From Leptospira interrogans (lineage in GTDB: Bacteria > Spirochaetota > Leptospiria > Leptospirales > Leptospiraceae), in NCBI RefSeq assembly GCF_900156205.1, contig NZ_FTNA01000004.1, forward strand, positions 225,906 to 276,244: a DNA stretch of 50,339 bases. Direction: 5' to 3'. Below the pieces are notes generated by a model. The model saw nothing but the letters and a program-made list of their open reading frames with translations. It made no database searches and had not been told where the DNA came from. Below are positions 10,462-21,912 of this stretch, one piece after another (positions within the stretch are counted from its first letter, which is position 1; every line of letters begins with the position of its first letter). The translations under genes and the position numbers were made by a program.

Positions 10462-13400
10462 GTGATTTCATATATAAAAACTTTTATTTCTTTTTCCATT
10501 TTGATTTTTGGGGGCATCGGTTGCGTCCAAGGAAAAGGAAATTCAATGCCATTTTTTGCATATTTAGATTTTAGCAATCGTAGTGCAGATTCTTCATTTA
10601 ACGTTTCGCAAATTTCTCCTGGACCCAACGTCACCGGAGTTTCTTTGAACACATCCATCCAAGTTGGTTTTAGTCAAAAATTGGATTCTTCTAGTATCCA
10701 ATCTCAATCGATCCAACTAACACAAGGAAATACGATCATTCCGGGAAATTTCACTTCTACAGAAAAAACTCTTTTATTCAATCCAACGTCTTCCTTGGCT
10801 GCATCAACTGTATATTCCGTTAGCATTTCCAAAGACATAAAATCAATGGACGGCTCCTCTCTTTCAGAAGACTATACTTGGAGCTTTACCACCAACACGA
10901 TTGTTGATTTAGTCGCGCCAGACGTATCTTTAAGAACCCCTACCATAGGTGCCAATTTAGTTCCTAATAATACTTCCGTTCAAATTGCGTTTACTGAAAC
11001 AATGAATTGCACTTCCATCAACATTGTAAATTTTACATTAAAAAATAATGTTACCAATGTATTAGAACCTAGTAATGTAGTTTGTTTAGGATCCGTTGCC
11101 ACCCTTACCCCTAATAATCCTCTTGCTTTTAATACTGTTTATCGTGTGGATATTCTTTCTACAGCAAAAGATCTTGCTAATAATCCTCTTGTAAACGCAT
11201 ATAACTGGACTTTTACAACCGGAGTTGCCCCCGATTTAACGGTTCCAACCGTCTCCTTTGTAAATCCCACTCCCAATGCACAAAACGTTCCTATCAACGA
11301 AACAATCAGTATTGCCTTTAGTGAACCTATCAATTGTGCTACGATCATCGGAAGTATTGTCTTAGATGATAATATACTTATTCCTGGAAGCGTAAACGGG
11401 AATCCGGGTTGTACAGGCACAACCGCATCCTTTACTCCTTTAGGCAATTTGACACCAAATACGAATTATACGGTTACCGTCTCAAATGCGATTACGGATT
11501 TGCAAAACAATCCACTTACACCTTCTACCTGGAGTTTTACGACGGCTGCTGCAGTCGATCAGACTCAACCCACGGTTACATTTACTGTACCCTCCGCCAA
11601 CGCAAACGGCGTAGGGACCAATGCCAACCCTATGGTAGTTTTTAGCGAACCTATGTCTTGCGCTTCCGTGACCTCCGCATCCTTTCGATTAAAGAGGCAG
11701 GCAACCGGGGTTTATCTTATAGGAAGTGTAAATTGTTTTGGAACTTCCGCTACCTGGACCCCAGATCCTGTAAATCCGCTTGCCTTTAATACTACTTACA
11801 CAGTAGAAATCGATCAGGGTGCATTAGATACTTTTAATAATCCTCTCATTCCAATAAATTGGAACTTTACTACAGGCCCAGGACCCGATCTAACTCCTCC
11901 CAGTGTTGCCGTCGTTACTCCCGCAAACGCTGCGATAGGCGTTCCGACCAACGGAGGTGTAAGTATCGCTTTTAGTGAAGCCATGAATTGTGGAAGTATT
12001 TTAGGAGGAATCACCCTGGACGATGATCCTACAACTCCGGGTACTGTGATTCCAATCAATATCAATTGTAACGGAAATACTGTCTCTTTTGCCCCGACAA
12101 TCCCTCCACTTGCCTTTAATACAACCTACACAGTAACGATTTTAAATACGGTTACGGACAGTAATAATAATGCACTAAACGGAGGAAATTACGCTTGGTC
12201 TTTTACAACAGGAGTGGCACCAGACCTAGTTCCTCCTCAAGTTTCTCTTGTAAGCCCTCTCTCGGGAGCAGTAGGTGTCGCAACAAATGCAAACATTACA
12301 GTTGCATTTAATGAAACCATCAATTGTTCCACCTTGAATTTTACGGTTAATAACGGAATCAATGGTACTGTGAACTGTTCAGGATCCTCTGCTACTTTTA
12401 TTCCTAGCGCTTTAACCCCTCTAAATGCCGGTACAAATTATACAGCAACAATCCTAACAGTAAATGATATTGTAGGAAATCCAATCGGTGCTGCGTTTGG
12501 TTGGAGTTTTACAACCGGAGCCGCTCCAGATGTGACTCCTCCTGTCGTTACGATCCAAAATCTTAGAAATAATTCTATCGTAGAAAGTGGTTTCGTAATT
12601 GGAACGGCAACAGATGCAGGCACAATTACTTCTGTAGAAGTTTCTTTGGACAATGGCGCTTTTGTGCCCGCAACCGGAACCAATCCTTGGAAATTTAAAC
12701 TTCCTTCGGATATAAATACTTGGAAGCAAAACTCTCAACATACGATCATTGCAAGAGCTAAGGACTTAGCCAATAACCTTACAACTACAGCAGCCATTTC
12801 GGTTCGAAAAGGAAATAATAAAGATATAAACGGAGACGGATACGTTGATCTTGTATCTGCAGAATACGGACAGGGTTTACTTTATATTTTTCATTCTTCC
12901 GGGAACGCTGGAATGACAATTACAAACGCACAATCCGCAAGTAAGATCATTGTAGGAGTCGCGGCGGAAGAATTTGGAAGAACTGTTTCTATGGGAGATT
13001 TAAACGGAGATGGATTTGCAGACGTAATCTCTGGTGCTCCTGGTTGGAACGGTGCCCAAGGTAGGGTTTATATATTTCATTCTTCCGGAAACGCTGGGGT
13101 CAATATTTCCTTTTCCGGTTTTGCCACTAAAACGATCAGTGGAGCCAATGCGGGAGCTAGATTTGGAGATAGTATTGTTACAGGTGATTTAAACGGAGAC
13201 GGCTACGCAGACCTAGCATCAGGAGAACCCGTTTTTAATGGTTCTCAGGGTAGAGTCTATGTATTTCATTCCGCTGGAGCCGCTGGAGTTACACAAATAA
13301 ATTCAGCTGCTGCAAATTCTACACTCACAGGTGAAAACGCAACTGATCGTTTCGGATATTCGTTGAGCACTGGAAATATGAACGGAGATAATTTTGCAGA

Positions 13401-14136
13401 TCTTGCAATTGGAGCACCTGGTTATGGCGCTGGCGTAGGTGGAGGATTTGTAGTAAACCAAGGTAAAGTTTATATACATCACGGGGCGGCTGGTGGATTG
13501 GGAGGAGTAATCACAACTCTTACCAATGATAGCGCTGGAAATGCAGGGGAATTTGGTATCAGTTTATTTGCAGCCGATTTTAACGGAGACGGTAATTCCG
13601 ATCTTGCAATTGGAAGCCCTAATTTAGGAGTCGGATTTGGAAGAGTTTCCGTATTTACATCTGCAGGAGGTGCAGGTATAAATACATCTACGATTGGAAA
13701 TGCTCCGCTTATGATCAATGGAACCGGAGGCACGAACGCATTCGGAGTTTCTTTGACTGCACAGGATCTAAACCTGGATGGAAGAATAGATCTAATTTCT
13801 ACAACTGTAATTCCCAATAGGGTATTCGTTTTCCATATGCCAGGTGCAGGAGCTATCGGTGGATTTCTAACCACTGGTAATGCAACTACACAAATCACGA
13901 GTGCATTTGCAGGAATCGGGGTTTCCGCAAATGCACCTAAAACTCCTATTTCCGGCGGAGACATCAACGGAGACGGATTTCCAGACTTATTTGTCGGGGG
14001 AAGTTCTGATAATATTTTTATTTTCCATTCTTCAACGGCTGGAACCGGTTTATTAACAAATACTACTGCAACCGCTGCAGGCGCAATTACCAGTTCCGGA
14101 CTTGCCAATGGCTTTTTTGGATGTAGCGTTTATTGA
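10462..14136 (+). CDS. Large lipoprotein: Ig-like domains plus seven-blade FG-GAP propeller
   Basis: I choose the GTG at 10462: GGAG lies 9 nt upstream and it begins a compact lipoprotein signal (MISYIKTFISF..., lipobox GGIGC), giving 1224 residues. Domains in order: six SbsA/Big_5-type Ig domains of ~105 residues, each closing in WSFTT or WNFTT and joined by short PD..PP linkers (about 45-690); one different Ig-like domain (~690-790); then seven FG-GAP blades (~790-1215) with calcium-loop motifs such as DLNGDGFAD, DLNGDGYAD, NMNGDNFAD, DFNGDGNSD and DINGDGFPD. The final NGFFGCSVY would close the propeller. Ig domains 2-6 each keep a Cys pair (for example MNC...VVC). It is probably a surface-exposed adhesin-like protein; the ligand is unknown. 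It leads a possible three-gene unit. Confidence 0.85.
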   Translation: MISYIKTFISFSILIFGGIGCVQGKGNSMPFFAYLDFSNRSADSSFNVSQISPGPNVTGVSLNTSIQVGFSQKLDSSSIQSQSIQLTQGNTIIPGNFTSTEKTLLFNPTSSLAASTVYSVSISKDIKSMDGSSLSEDYTWSFTTNTIVDLVAPDVSLRTPTIGANLVPNNTSVQIAFTETMNCTSINIVNFTLKNNVTNVLEPSNVVCLGSVATLTPNNPLAFNTVYRVDILSTAKDLANNPLVNAYNWTFTTGVAPDLTVPTVSFVNPTPNAQNVPINETISIAFSEPINCATIIGSIVLDDNILIPGSVNGNPGCTGTTASFTPLGNLTPNTNYTVTVSNAITDLQNNPLTPSTWSFTTAAAVDQTQPTVTFTVPSANANGVGTNANPMVVFSEPMSCASVTSASFRLKRQATGVYLIGSVNCFGTSATWTPDPVNPLAFNTTYTVEIDQGALDTFNNPLIPINWNFTTGPGPDLTPPSVAVVTPANAAIGVPTNGGVSIAFSEAMNCGSILGGITLDDDPTTPGTVIPININCNGNTVSFAPTIPPLAFNTTYTVTILNTVTDSNNNALNGGNYAWSFTTGVAPDLVPPQVSLVSPLSGAVGVATNANITVAFNETINCSTLNFTVNNGINGTVNCSGSSATFIPSALTPLNAGTNYTATILTVNDIVGNPIGAAFGWSFTTGAAPDVTPPVVTIQNLRNNSIVESGFVIGTATDAGTITSVEVSLDNGAFVPATGTNPWKFKLPSDINTWKQNSQHTIIARAKDLANNLTTTAAISVRKGNNKDINGDGYVDLVSAEYGQGLLYIFHSSGNAGMTITNAQSASKIIVGVAAEEFGRTVSMGDLNGDGFADVISGAPGWNGAQGRVYIFHSSGNAGVNISFSGFATKTISGANAGARFGDSIVTGDLNGDGYADLASGEPVFNGSQGRVYVFHSAGAAGVTQINSAAANSTLTGENATDRFGYSLSTGNMNGDNFADLAIGAPGYGAGVGGGFVVNQGKVYIHHGAAGGLGGVITTLTNDSAGNAGEFGISLFAADFNGDGNSDLAIGSPNLGVGFGRVSVFTSAGGAGINTSTIGNAPLMINGTGGTNAFGVSLTAQDLNLDGRIDLISTTVIPNRVFVFHMPGAGAIGGFLTTGNATTQITSAFAGIGVSANAPKTPISGGDINGDGFPDLFVGGSSDNIFIFHSSTAGTGLLTNTTATAAGAITSSGLANGFFGCSVY

Positions 14137-14204
14137 TCGGAGTTTAGTTTCTAGAATCCATTTTTAAAATAATGACGAAACGATTTTCCAAACGGAAAAA
14201 ATAA

Positions 14205-15047
14205 ATGTCAAATAACACATGGGTCATGGTCGACGAAAAACAGAAGTCGGCCTGGCAAAAAACTATGCCTTTTTTCCTAGAAGATCCACATGTAATTTCA
14301 TGGAATCAAATTTCGGAAAAGATAAACAAAAAACAAATCACTCTACTTCGTATTCTTTCGTTAGACGATACAATCCTTGAAATTCCGGAATATATCCATA
14401 CTTTTTCAAATCTAATCGAATTAGAAGTCCCGCGTAAGTTTATTCTCAAACTAGAAAACAAATTACTTCCCTCTTCTCTTAAAACCCTATGTATTACGGG
14501 AAACGGTCAATGCACATGGCACTCAAATTTAAATCTCCCGAACATAGACACTTTAAAAACAGAAGGTTTTGTATTACGTTTTACTCATTCAAATTTGAAC
14601 GGACTCAAAAATCTAGTACTTAAATTGGATAAAAACGCTACTATGTTAAACGTAATTCAAAAGTATCGTTTAAATAGTCTGGGTTTAACAAATGTAAATA
14701 AAAATGAAATCTTCGAAAAAATATCTCTCATAGGTTTAAATCAACTAGGAATAGCCATCGGCAGAATTGAATCTCTTTTTGGAATAACAAACCTAAATAC
14801 ATTAAAAATATTAAATATAACTAATTTGCCTCGACTTTCTGATTTATCTGAAATTCAATTCCTTTCCAAATTAGAAGAACTATCCATTCAATACTGTAAT
14901 CAAATCACAAATCCAGAGGTTATATTAAAACTTTCTTCCTTACGTAAACTCGAAATTGTAGGTTGTAAAAACATTGGTCTCAATTCAATTAGAGAAAAAA
15001 TAAACTCAATGAATTTAGAGAAACTATCAATCTTAGGCTCAAGCTGA
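14205..15047 (+). CDS. Leucine-rich-repeat-like protein
   Basis: A 280-residue protein without signal peptide or membrane segment. After an N-terminal WxxM-rich segment it shows irregular leucine-rich repeats, clearest from ~190 onward: LNTLKILNITNLPRLSDLSE, then SKLEELSIQYCNQITNP, SSLRKLEIVGCKNIGLNSI and LEKLSILGSS. The spacing (~22-24 residues) and the YC/GC positions resemble cysteine-containing LRRs. LRRs bind proteins; no enzymatic motif is seen. It starts 68 nt after the large lipoprotein gene and ends 23 nt before an SMI1/KNR4 gene, so it is probably cotranscribed with that partner. The cytoplasmic location is inferred from the lack of an export signal. Confidence 0.7.
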   Translation: MSNNTWVMVDEKQKSAWQKTMPFFLEDPHVISWNQISEKINKKQITLLRILSLDDTILEIPEYIHTFSNLIELEVPRKFILKLENKLLPSSLKTLCITGNGQCTWHSNLNLPNIDTLKTEGFVLRFTHSNLNGLKNLVLKLDKNATMLNVIQKYRLNSLGLTNVNKNEIFEKISLIGLNQLGIAIGRIESLFGITNLNTLKILNITNLPRLSDLSEIQFLSKLEELSIQYCNQITNPEVILKLSSLRKLEIVGCKNIGLNSIREKINSMNLEKLSILGSS

Positions 15048-15070
15048 TTTTTACATTCGAAAATCTTAAA

Positions 15071-15478
15071 ATGAATATCACGAATATATTTAAAAACGTA
15101 TGGACTATTCAGCCTGGTACAAACCTAAATACGATCCAAAAAATCGAATCGATTTTCAAAGTTACTTTTCCTGAAGATTATAAACAAATATTGTTATGGT
15201 CCAACGGTGGAGAAGGTAAAGTTGGAAACCGTTATTTATCTTTATGGAAAATTGAAGAGTTGGTTCAACTTAATGAAGATTATCAAATCAAAAAATACAT
15301 TCCAGAGATTGTATCGATAGGTACCGACGGCGGAGAATTTTGCTACGCTTTTGATTACAGAAATAACTCTAATATCCCGAATTTCATTGAAGTCCCACTG
15401 GGTGATTTGGATTCAAACTCAATCGTTACATTAGGGGATAAGATGACTTTAGTTTTACAAACGTGGATCCATTTTTAA
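15071..15478 (+). CDS. SMI1/KNR4-family protein (possible immunity protein)
   Basis: A 135-residue cytoplasmic protein covering a whole SMI1/KNR4 domain. IQKIESIFKVTFPEDYKQIL (21-40) with LLWSNGGEG is the family's LPxxYKxxLxxxNGG signature, followed by an LWKIEELVQLNEDY segment and the FCYAFDY strand with acidic residues. In bacteria many members neutralise toxins of polymorphic or contact-dependent systems, while others are housekeeping scaffolds. It lies 23 nt downstream of the LRR gene. No toxin was recognised next to it, so the immunity role is an inference from family and position only. Confidence 0.82.
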   Translation: MNITNIFKNVWTIQPGTNLNTIQKIESIFKVTFPEDYKQILLWSNGGEGKVGNRYLSLWKIEELVQLNEDYQIKKYIPEIVSIGTDGGEFCYAFDYRNNSNIPNFIEVPLGDLDSNSIVTLGDKMTLVLQTWIHF

Positions 15479-15624
15479 AACACGTTTTTCAATTTCATAA
15501 GATCTAAATCAATCAACAAATATTCGTCTTAAAACAAGTGATTTAACGCGAGTTAGTTGTAAAAAACCTATAATTTATTTTTCTGAAAAAAATTAGGATC
15601 TGAACTTTACAGATCGATTCCTAC

Positions 15625-15716
15625 TCATAACTATATAATAAGATACCTAATATTTTACATAGAATCAGCGTTTTGTGATAATATTAACGGTACTCAATTT
15701 TCTAGAGATCAGTAAA
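15625..15716. repeat. ~92-bp dispersed element, copy 2
   Basis: TCATAACTATATAATAAG through GCGTTTTGTGATAA to TCTAGAGATCAGTAA. It is closely similar to copy 1 at 9715-9806 and in the same orientation. Confidence 0.8.
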
Positions 15717-15835
15717 ATGTGAGAACTCCCGCAAATCACGATTTTACGAACAAATTCCAAAATTGTAGGAACTACTACTTTTAGAAAATTCTTTCTTGTT
15801 TTCTTACACCGAGCTCATATTAATTTAAAAAACTT
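15717..15835. repeat. GTGGGAACT-family unit
   Basis: Carries GTGAGAACTCCCGCAAATC, ACGATTTTACGAAC, TTGTAGGAACTACTACTTTT and AGAAAATTCTTTC in the same order as each 125-bp unit at 4741-4991, but as a single copy. Confidence 0.7.
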
Positions 15836-15992
15836 AAGCAGGATCTTTAAATACGGAATCCAATCATAAAAAGCAAATGTTTCAAAAAGCACCTAAATCT
15901 GTGGGAACTCTTATTTTCAGAAAAAACTTTTCACAATTTTTTTTTACATAAAATTCACATTACTATAATATCTCTAGGCATTTAAAGAGTAG

Positions 15993-16282
15993 TAGTTCCC
16001 ACACTTAAAAAACCAAACTGAAATTTACGATTTGTGGGAGTTCCCACACTTTCAAGACCTAACTGTAAATTTACGATTTGTGGGAGTTCCCACACTTTCA
16101 AGATCTAACTGTAAATTTACGATTTGTGTGAGTTCCCACGTTTTTCAAGATCTAACTGTAAATTTACGATTTGTGTGAGTTCCCACACTTTCAAGATCTA
16201 ACTGAAATTTACGATTTGTGGGAGTTCCCACGTTTTTCAAGATCTATCTGTAAATTTACGATTTGTAGGAGTTCCCACGTTT
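15993..16282. repeat. Tandem array of ~46-bp units, each with a GTGGGAGTTCCCAC palindrome
   Basis: Unit starts fall at 16034, 16080, 16126, 16173, 16218 and 16265, spaced 45-47 bp, with a diverged lead unit from 15993. Each begins with GTGGGAGTTCCCAC (or GTGTGAGTTCCCAC) and continues TTTCAAGATCTAACTGTAAA, then TTTACGATTT. Neighbouring units differ by a few substitutions and small indels. There are no unique spacers. The array lies just downstream of the 16340-16948 gene (minus). Confidence 0.9.
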
Positions 16283-16339
16283 TTTACGGAAAAATTAACT
16301 TTTATTAATTTTTACAAAATAGAATACCGTAAAGTTTTA

Positions 16340-16948
16340 TTATAAAGCCTTTATAGGTTTCTTTTTGAAAACCCTAATATACTGGTTTGGAATTTCAAAA
16401 TTCATAGTTTGAAAAGCACTTAAAGAATATTGAATAGATCTTCCATATAGAATCAGAGCGTAAAAATTATTTCCATCCCGATCAAACTTTTCAGCTTGAT
16501 CCAACTCTTCTTTTGCCATTCGAAAGTAAGTAGCTGCTCTTTCCTTCTGAAATGTAGTCATTGAAACTTCCTGACTTTGTTCCTTTTCCGAAAATTCATC
16601 CGAATAAAGTCGAATCAAATTCTTAGCCGAAACCTTTCCTTCTAAAGTAAAATCGGAAGCAGTTCTAAAAAGTGCTCTTTCTAAAAGTAACATAGACTTT
16701 TCTTTTTCCCGAAGAGATTCAGAATACACCGAATTTTGAAAACGATTTTTTAGAGAAGTTAGTCTATTCCAGTTTTCTTCCTGGTTTTGAAATGGAATCA
16801 ATTTTCTAGATTCTTCTAAAATCCGAATCTTTTTTTCGATCGATTTTTTCTTTTCTCGAAATGAAAGAGTACCAGCATTCAAGTGACTCTGTAATAATAC
16901 CAATACAAATAACAAAGAGAAAACAAATCTTACTTTTTTTAAAAACAT
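16340..16948 (-). CDS. Exported helical protein of unknown function
   Basis: I do not recognise this 202-residue protein. Residues 1-25 are a signal peptide (MFLKKVRFVFSLLFVL..., cleavage after LNAG). The rest is charged and predicted helical, with a coiled-coil-like stretch (REKKKSIEKKIRILEESRK, 31-49). Near the C-terminus it has AEKFDRDGNNFYALILYG followed by SIQYSLSAF. The downstream partner's protein contains a comparable block (ANQFDFNGNMLYFQSNYSLS), so the two may share a fold. It starts 29 nt after the stop of the 16978-17973 gene on the same strand and is probably cotranscribed with it. It is periplasmic or surface-located by inference. Confidence 0.7.
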   Translation of the reverse strand: MFLKKVRFVFSLLFVLVLLQSHLNAGTLSFREKKKSIEKKIRILEESRKLIPFQNQEENWNRLTSLKNRFQNSVYSESLREKEKSMLLLERALFRTASDFTLEGKVSAKNLIRLYSDEFSEKEQSQEVSMTTFQKERAATYFRMAKEELDQAEKFDRDGNNFYALILYGRSIQYSLSAFQTMNFEIPNQYIRVFKKKPIKAL

Positions 16949-16977
16949 TCTAATCCTATTCGTATTTTAGAATATAC

Positions 16978-17973
<996 letters not shown>

Positions 17974-18607
17974 GGTGTTCTCTATCTTCCAATATCGGCC
18001 TACCCGATTTTTTTCACGGAAAAAATCGCAAAAAATACCCCTCTTTAAAGTAGAATTTTTATCTGCGTAACCGGATCTAATTTTTCATCTTTTACGGATA
18101 AAAACGGCTGTCGAGATCCTACAACAAACAAAATAAAATTGGTAGATCGATTCTTAATTTTTATTTTACTCAAATTTTAAAATCCTTTAGATTTGCAAAA
18201 ATTTTTATTTAGAACCTACCTAAAACTAACCAAACGATCCATAGAAAAACGCTCGTTGAGTCTTATAAATGCAAAAACTACTATTGAAATTGAATCTAAA
18301 AAATAATAAGAATCTATATAACGTGAGTTCGACATAACATACAAAAAAGATTGAAGTGAAAAACGAAACAATTTGTAAAAACTACAAAAATCATTTCCTT
18401 TAAGATTCTTTAGAAATCTCTCTAAAACTCTCAAATGATAATCATACATTCAAATTTCCGCATGAAATTGCTATTTGTAGCCACAATCAAATTAAAAATT
18501 TATTAGACTTGTTGGAAAATTTCACAGCGGCGATTAGCAAAACTACTTCAATCGACCATTTCATGAAATAGAAACAAGATGAAGAATTAATTTTCAACAA
18601 CTCTATT
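17974..18607. other. Gap with MITE-like copy, no gene
   Basis: Contains the TA-flanked element at 18504-18605 and fragments of the ACTCAAC/TCTATGGATCG hairpin family (inverted, about 18220-18265). A 77-codon minus-strand frame at 18216-18449 overlaps repeat sequence and has no family, so it is not called. Confidence 0.55.
18504..18605. mobile_element. MITE-like element, copy 2
   Basis: TAGACTTGTTGGAA at the left and TTCAACAACTCTA at the right, 102 bp, TA at both edges. The interior (ACTTCAATCGACCATTTCAT, AAATAGAAACAAGATG) is nearly identical to copy 1. Its right end touches the stop region of the M23 gene at 18608. Confidence 0.7.
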
Positions 18608-19129
18608 TTATAGATTTGAATTTATAAAATACGAAATCGGATTTAGGTAAAACATTTTTTTCCATCCCTCCCGATCCTGATCCACAAGCCAGACATAAGG
18701 CAAAGGAGTAATGATCGAATAATGTAAATGTAATGGTTTACCAATTGCGTTTCCAGTATTACCAACGATCCCAATTACTTCCTCTCGATTGATCCAAGAC
18801 CAAGTTGAAATTTTAATTTCCTTTAGATGTGCATAATAATGAAATCTCCATTTAGGACCGAGAATTAGAATTACATTTCCACCCATTGAAATCTCACCAC
18901 AAAAAACAACTAAACCTGGGGTTGCAGAAAAAATTTTCTTTCCTTGTTTTGCAAAAATATCCACACCTTTATGAGTCCCAGATCGCCCCCACGGATAAAA
19001 CCAAAAAGATTGAGGATGATAACTAGAACGATTTGCGCCTTCCACCGGCATCGAAATATTTTGCGGAAAGATAAATCCAAGAACTACAATCGTTATGAGA
19101 AGTAAGAAAAGAGGATTTTTTTTTGTCAT
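18608..19129 (-). CDS. M23-family peptidase-like exported protein
   Basis: A compact 173-residue protein. Residues 1-25 are a signal peptide or N-terminal anchor (FLLLITIVVLGFIFPQ). The M23 core has GTHKGVDIFAKQGKKIFSA (zinc His and Asp in HKGVD, ~52) and KPLHLHYSI (HxH, ~134), plus the YYAHL strand. Spacing and motif order match LytM-type zinc endopeptidases, though it is short and has no LysM or coiled-coil domain. It probably trims or remodels peptidoglycan in the periplasm. It stands alone, and a MITE-like element ends two bases beyond its stop. Confidence 0.85.
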   Translation of the reverse strand: MTKKNPLFLLLITIVVLGFIFPQNISMPVEGANRSSYHPQSFWFYPWGRSGTHKGVDIFAKQGKKIFSATPGLVVFCGEISMGGNVILILGPKWRFHYYAHLKEIKISTWSWINREEVIGIVGNTGNAIGKPLHLHYSIITPLPYVWLVDQDREGWKKMFYLNPISYFINSNL

Positions 19130-19324
19130 TTTAAAATTTAGATTATTTGTAAATAGAAATTCAATATTATTTTAACGTGTTTTAAACATACCTCATAAAA
19201 TGAGCCTTTACAAAAAAATAAAATCTAATACTACGTTTCATTACAGTCTTTCAAAGAGTGATTCTGCTTGTTTGAGTCGCTCAAAAAAAACATCAAAAAT
19301 TAATAATATTCTTAAATTTTAATT

Positions 19325-20727
19325 CTACGTGCCAATCCTTTTTTTTCGAATCGTCCATCCAGTCCAAGCGCAGACAAGAGAAATAATAGGACTACATAAA
19401 TTTAAAATCGCATACGGAAGGAATACAACCACAGGAACTCCAAGTGCTGCAGCCATAAAAGAACCACATGTATTCCAAGGGACCAAAGCAGAAGTCATCG
19501 TACCTGAATCCTCCAAGGCCCTGGAAAGATTTTTAGGATCAAGACCATGCTCTTCGTAAGATTTTTTAAACATCTTTCCCGGAACCAATATCGAAAGATA
19601 TTGATCGGAAGAAATTAGATTTGCGGAAATGCTAGTAAAAATAGTTCCCGTTAAAAGAGATCGATCTGTATTCGCATATTTTAATATTCCTTTGGTAATT
19701 TCCTGAATCAAGCCGGCCCCTTCCATCGCTCCCGCAAAAAACATTGCCGAAAAAATCAACCAAACCGTAGGAAGCATAGAAGCCATTCCTCCTCTCGAAA
19801 GTAAAGCATCCGTAAGAGGACTTTGACTCTTAATCGAATTTCCTTTAGAAGCAGCATTTAAAATCTGTTTGTAAATTTCCGGAAAATCTAATTCGGAATG
19901 TTGTAAAAAAACTCCGGATACCACTCCGGAAAGAATTCCTGCAAGAATTGAAGGTATAGCTGGAATTTTAAAATAAATCATTACAAAGGTCAAAATAGGA
20001 GGGATTATCAAAGCGGGATGAATTCGAAAAGATTTTTCGAGCAAACCGATCACCTCGTTTACCTTTTGATCCCCACTTTCAGAACCAGAATAATCTAAAC
20101 CGGTCCAAGTAAAAAACACAATCGCAATACAAAAAGCAGGAATCGTAGTATATAACATATGTTGAATATGTGTAAAAAGTGGAGTTCCAGCGATCGAAGA
20201 AGCCAGATTGGTCGTCTCCGAAAATGGAGAAAGTTTATCTCCAAAATACGCCCCCGATACGATGGCTCCTGCGGCGATCCCAGAAGGAACGCCTAACGTG
20301 GTTCCTATCCCCATCAGCGCAACTCCTACGGTTCCCGCCGTAGACCAAGAACTTCCAGTAATTAAAGAAACAACGGAAGATAGAACACAAGCGGTTACTA
20401 AAAAGAAAGAAGGTTTTAAAATTTTTAATCCCCACACAATCATAGAAGGTACGATTCCAGACCAAATCCAAACTCCTATCAGAGATCCAATCAATAGAAG
20501 AATGAGCACAGGTTTTAATACGTTTTTCAATGATTCTAAAATTCTTTCTTCTAGAACGTCCCATTTAACCCCAAGACGAATTCCGAGTAAACTCGCAACC
20601 GTTCCGGAAAGAATCAAAAGCATTTGTGCGGGGCCGTCCACGGTTCCATTTCCAAACACAACTCCCGCATAACCGAGCCCCATCACGAGTACAATCACAG
20701 GAATAAAAGATTCGAATAATCCTGGAT

Positions 20728-20731
<4 letters not shown>
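19325..20731 (-). CDS. NhaC-type Na+/H+ antiporter family protein
   Basis: A polytopic membrane protein with ~11-12 hydrophobic helices. It carries the NhaC-family segment SLITGSSWSTAGTVGVALMG (~135-155), the GAYFGDKLSPFSETTNLA block and a GSFMAAALGVP repeat-half near the C-terminus. The frame is open to 20797, but the start is very probably the GTG at 20731: GGAGG lies 7 nt upstream, and GTGA overlaps the TGA stop of the RluA-type gene, implying translational coupling. That gives 468 residues. NhaC proteins exchange Na+ for H+ (some carry malate/lactate); the substrate here is not proven. It is the last gene of the seven-gene operon. Confidence 0.88.

Positions 20732-21912
<1,181 letters not shown>

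Larger units (their letters stand above)
15479..16339. other. Repeat-filled gap
   Basis: No gene. In order: the GTGAGTT...TCTGAAAAAAATTAGGATC module (~15545-15625), the ~92-bp element (15625-15716), a GTGAGAACTCCCGC family unit (15717-15835), AT-rich sequence, and the palindromic tandem array (15993-16282). Several elements abut without spacers, as if they had inserted into one another. Confidence 0.65.

Noticed and set aside
10444..10658. TTG start at 10444 for the large lipoprotein, and the 97-codon antisense frame
   Set aside because: GTG 10462 has GGAG at 9 nt and a cleaner signal peptide. The antisense frame has no coding features.
13479..14108. 209-codon antisense frame in the large lipoprotein gene
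   Set aside because: A long open antisense frame is expected opposite repetitive Gly/Ala/Asn-rich coding sequence. The plus strand has clear domains.
15993..16282. CRISPR array
   Set aside because: Units are contiguous and almost identical over their full length. There are no unique spacers and no cas genes nearby.
18216..18449. 77-codon minus-strand gene
   Set aside because: It crosses dispersed-repeat sequence and has no recognisable domain or ribosome site.
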